DNA from: Bacteroidia bacterium | Lineage (GTDB): Bacteria; Bacteroidota; Bacteroidia; J057 | Length of the DNA: 64,000 nt | Assembly: GCA_041391665.1 (NCBI GenBank) | Contig: JAWKNO010000002.1 | Coordinates: 2,046,001-2,110,000, forward strand | Reading direction: 5' to 3' | Part shown: positions 62,310 through 64,000 of the stretch, in pieces | Layout of the letters: every line of letters begins with the position of its first letter | How positions within the stretch are numbered: the first letter of the stretch is position 1 | The notes under the pieces: model-generated | What the model was told of the DNA's origin: nothing | Database searches by the model: none | The model's input: only the letters and a program-made list of their open reading frames with translations | Position numbers and translations under genes: made by a program

Positions 62310-64000
62310 TCAGCTTTCGGCAAAAGCATCCAGTCTCATCAGATGCATTTCTTCAAAGTCTTTGTCTAATACAACGGAAAATCGTTCGTCAATGGCATCA
62401 GGATCCATTTCAAATATCGTAGTTTCCCCGTCAACGATCATCCCGGCCGGAGTAAAAGGCAGGCCATGAAAAATCAGTTGAAACTCTCCATATTCAGAAT
62501 TAAACCGGCCTTTCTTCCGCTGTAAGACATGAACAACCGAGGGGGAATCGACCCTGAGTGTAAAGGTTCTTACTGTATTATTGCCCAGTTCATAATCATA
62601 ATATTCACCGGCATCTTCGTACAATTCGCTGGTGTACTGCCCTTTACAATAATATACATGCAGATCCAATACTTCGATTTTTTTCTGTCCCACATACTGC
62701 ATAACCGGGCTTTGGGGAATGGTCGCACCGGCCTTTACAAAAATCGGAAATTGATCCAAAGAGGCCTCTGCAAAAAACTCTTTTCCGCCTTCTTCTATTT
62801 CGTCGGTCCAGAAGTTATACCACAAGCCTTTAGGAAGGTACATTTTCCGTCCGATTGAACCGGGTTCAGCAATAGGACAAACAAGTATATTATCTCCTAC
62901 GGCAAATTCTTCCATTCGGAAGTAAGTCTCAGGGTCTGTCTGATCAAGAAAACTGAGTGGACGAATGACGGGTGTTCCGGATTCCGTATGCCGCCAAAAG
63001 GTTGTATAAATATAGGGTAACAGCTTATATCTCAGAACAATCGCTTTTTTGATTGCATCTGTATAAGGTTCGCCAAAAGACCATGGTTCCTGTTCGCCAT
63101 GATCACCGGAAGAATGGGTGCGGAAAAACGGATGAAATACCGCCAGTTGCATCCAACGGGTATAAAGTTCGCCATTACATTCACCGATAAATCCGCCGAT
63201 ATCTGATCCGCAAAACGAAATACCGGATATGCTCAGACGTTGACACTGGATATTGGCCATCCACAAATGTTCCCACGTGGCCAGATTGTCTCCGGTCCAT
63301 ACAGCGGCATAACGCTGCAGTCCCGAATACCCAGACCTGCTGATGAGAAAGGGCCTGCGTGGGAATATGGCCTTTTTCACACCGTGGTAGGAAGCACGGG
63401 CCATCTGCATGCCATAGATATTGTGCGCTTTACGGTGGCTACATCTGTGCCCGTCATAATCGTGGCGTGTATCTACCGGAAAAGTTCCCCGCTCCATATC
63501 CGCAGGTTCATTCATATCATTCCAAATACCGTGAATCCCTGACTTCATAAAGTCCTTAAACAATCCTGCCCACCAGTCTCTCACTTCAGGATTGGTAAAA
63601 TCGGGGAAATGACAGGCACCCGGCCAGACTGTTCCCTGCATAATGGGGCCATCCGCTCTACGGCAGAAATACCCTTTTTCGACTGCCTGCTGATACACAA
63701 AATAGTTTTTGTCTATCTTGATACCGGGGTCAATGATTGCCACCGTCTTAAATCCGTCTGACTCCAGTTCTGCAATCATACGCCGCGGATCGGGAAAACG
63801 CTCTTTGTCCCAGGTAAAACACCGGAACCCGTCCATATATTCGATATCCAGATGGATAACATCACAGGGGATCTCCATTTCCCTGAATTTTTTCGCGAGT
63901 GCTTTAACTTTATTTTCGGGGTAATACGACCACTTGGACTGATGATAGCCCAGCGCCCACAATGGTGGTAGTTCTGGTTTTCCACTCAGATACGTATAAC
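62310..64000 (-). CDS. GH31 alpha-glucosidase, N-terminal part outside window
   Basis: Partial: the frame continues to the right edge (upstream residues read SGKPELPPLWALGYHQSKWSY), so about 563 residues are present. The GH31 catalytic nucleophile is the Asp of GIWNDMNEPADM, and the acid/base Asp lies in WTGDNLATWEHL; SGYSGLQRYAAVWTGD and HPFFRTHS are further family blocks. The C-terminal 150 residues form beta domains of the DUF5110 type. The enzyme releases glucose from alpha-glucan ends, complementing the neighbouring amylase. No signal peptide can be judged. Confidence 0.92.
   Translation of the reverse strand, partial: YTYLSGKPELPPLWALGYHQSKWSYYPENKVKALAKKFREMEIPCDVIHLDIEYMDGFRCFTWDKERFPDPRRMIAELESDGFKTVAIIDPGIKIDKNYFVYQQAVEKGYFCRRADGPIMQGTVWPGACHFPDFTNPEVRDWWAGLFKDFMKSGIHGIWNDMNEPADMERGTFPVDTRHDYDGHRCSHRKAHNIYGMQMARASYHGVKKAIFPRRPFLISRSGYSGLQRYAAVWTGDNLATWEHLWMANIQCQRLSISGISFCGSDIGGFIGECNGELYTRWMQLAVFHPFFRTHSSGDHGEQEPWSFGEPYTDAIKKAIVLRYKLLPYIYTTFWRHTESGTPVIRPLSFLDQTDPETYFRMEEFAVGDNILVCPIAEPGSIGRKMYLPKGLWYNFWTDEIEEGGKEFFAEASLDQFPIFVKAGATIPQSPVMQYVGQKKIEVLDLHVYYCKGQYTSELYEDAGEYYDYELGNNTVRTFTLRVDSPSVVHVLQRKKGRFNSEYGEFQLIFHGLPFTPAGMIVDGETTIFEMDPDAIDERFSVVLDKDFEEMHLMRLDAFAES

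Noticed and set aside
1..64000. tRNA, rRNA, riboswitch or origin features
   Set aside because: None recognised by eye on either strand; weak or unusual ones could be missed without a covariance search.

Overview
The window is a chromosomal segment of a Bacteroidota bacterium, most likely a Saprospiria-type genome (inference). Supporting signs are a very large PKD-repeat protein with a gliding-type (T9SS type B) C-terminal sorting domain, two further secreted proteins with T9SS type A C-termini, SusB/amylase-type glycan enzymes, and several promoters that fit the Bacteroidota consensus TTTG-N19-TAnnTTTG. No rRNA or tRNA gene was recognised.

Positions 1-16385 are one accessory island. It holds a complete type III-A CRISPR-Cas locus (cas6, cas10/csm1, csm2-csm5), two genes that probably act as its ancillary output (an EAD11-like plus Rossmann-like protein and a membrane-anchored Rossmann-like protein sharing the same C-terminal domain), two large arrays of one 36-bp repeat (20 and 17 spacers) with near-identical leaders and identically broken terminal repeats, a retron-type reverse transcriptase, a HEPN/MNT toxin-antitoxin pair bracketed by 18-bp direct repeats, and cas2-cas1. 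Cas10 keeps the GGDD cyclase motif but shows no HD nuclease motif, and no csm6 is seen, so the two Rossmann-like proteins are the best candidates for the effector arm. The same dispersed GGGGCAA...TTGCCCC repeat family lies at both edges of the island.

Positions 16388-25168 encode a single 2926-residue surface adhesin with about 28 PKD repeats. From 25577 to 35288 come a metallophosphoesterase, a pair of PepSY membrane proteins, a DUF3299 lipoprotein, a four-gene periplasmic operon (phosphatase, PQQ-type sugar dehydrogenase-like protein, cytochrome c, DUF1028 protein) and an ATP-cone/Mrr-like nuclease.

Positions 35300-45099 carry a branched-chain amino acid operon: ilvD-ilvB-ilvN-ilvC-ilvA followed by aspartate kinase, an aldo/keto reductase and a TauE-type permease. 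Its leader contains two consecutive Ile/Leu/Val-rich leader peptides, each followed by its own antiterminator/terminator arrangement: a tandem transcription attenuator that is readable directly in the sequence.

Positions 45232-51280 hold a VWA protein, a two-gene membrane/secreted unit, and a scarred region with a second HEPN/MNT pair between 28-bp direct repeats, an IS3 remnant, an orphan antitoxin-like gene and an IS110-family element. Positions 51443-54245 look like a metal (probably zinc) handling locus: DUF3299, FtsX-like permease with a His/Glu-rich insert, LolD-like ATPase, and a divergent MerC-family gene around a 15-bp palindrome. The remainder holds an amidohydrolase, a lytic transglycosylase-like protein, an ArsR-SdpI-CPBP immunity-type operon with a visible operator, and a GH31-GH13 starch/maltodextrin pair running off the right edge.
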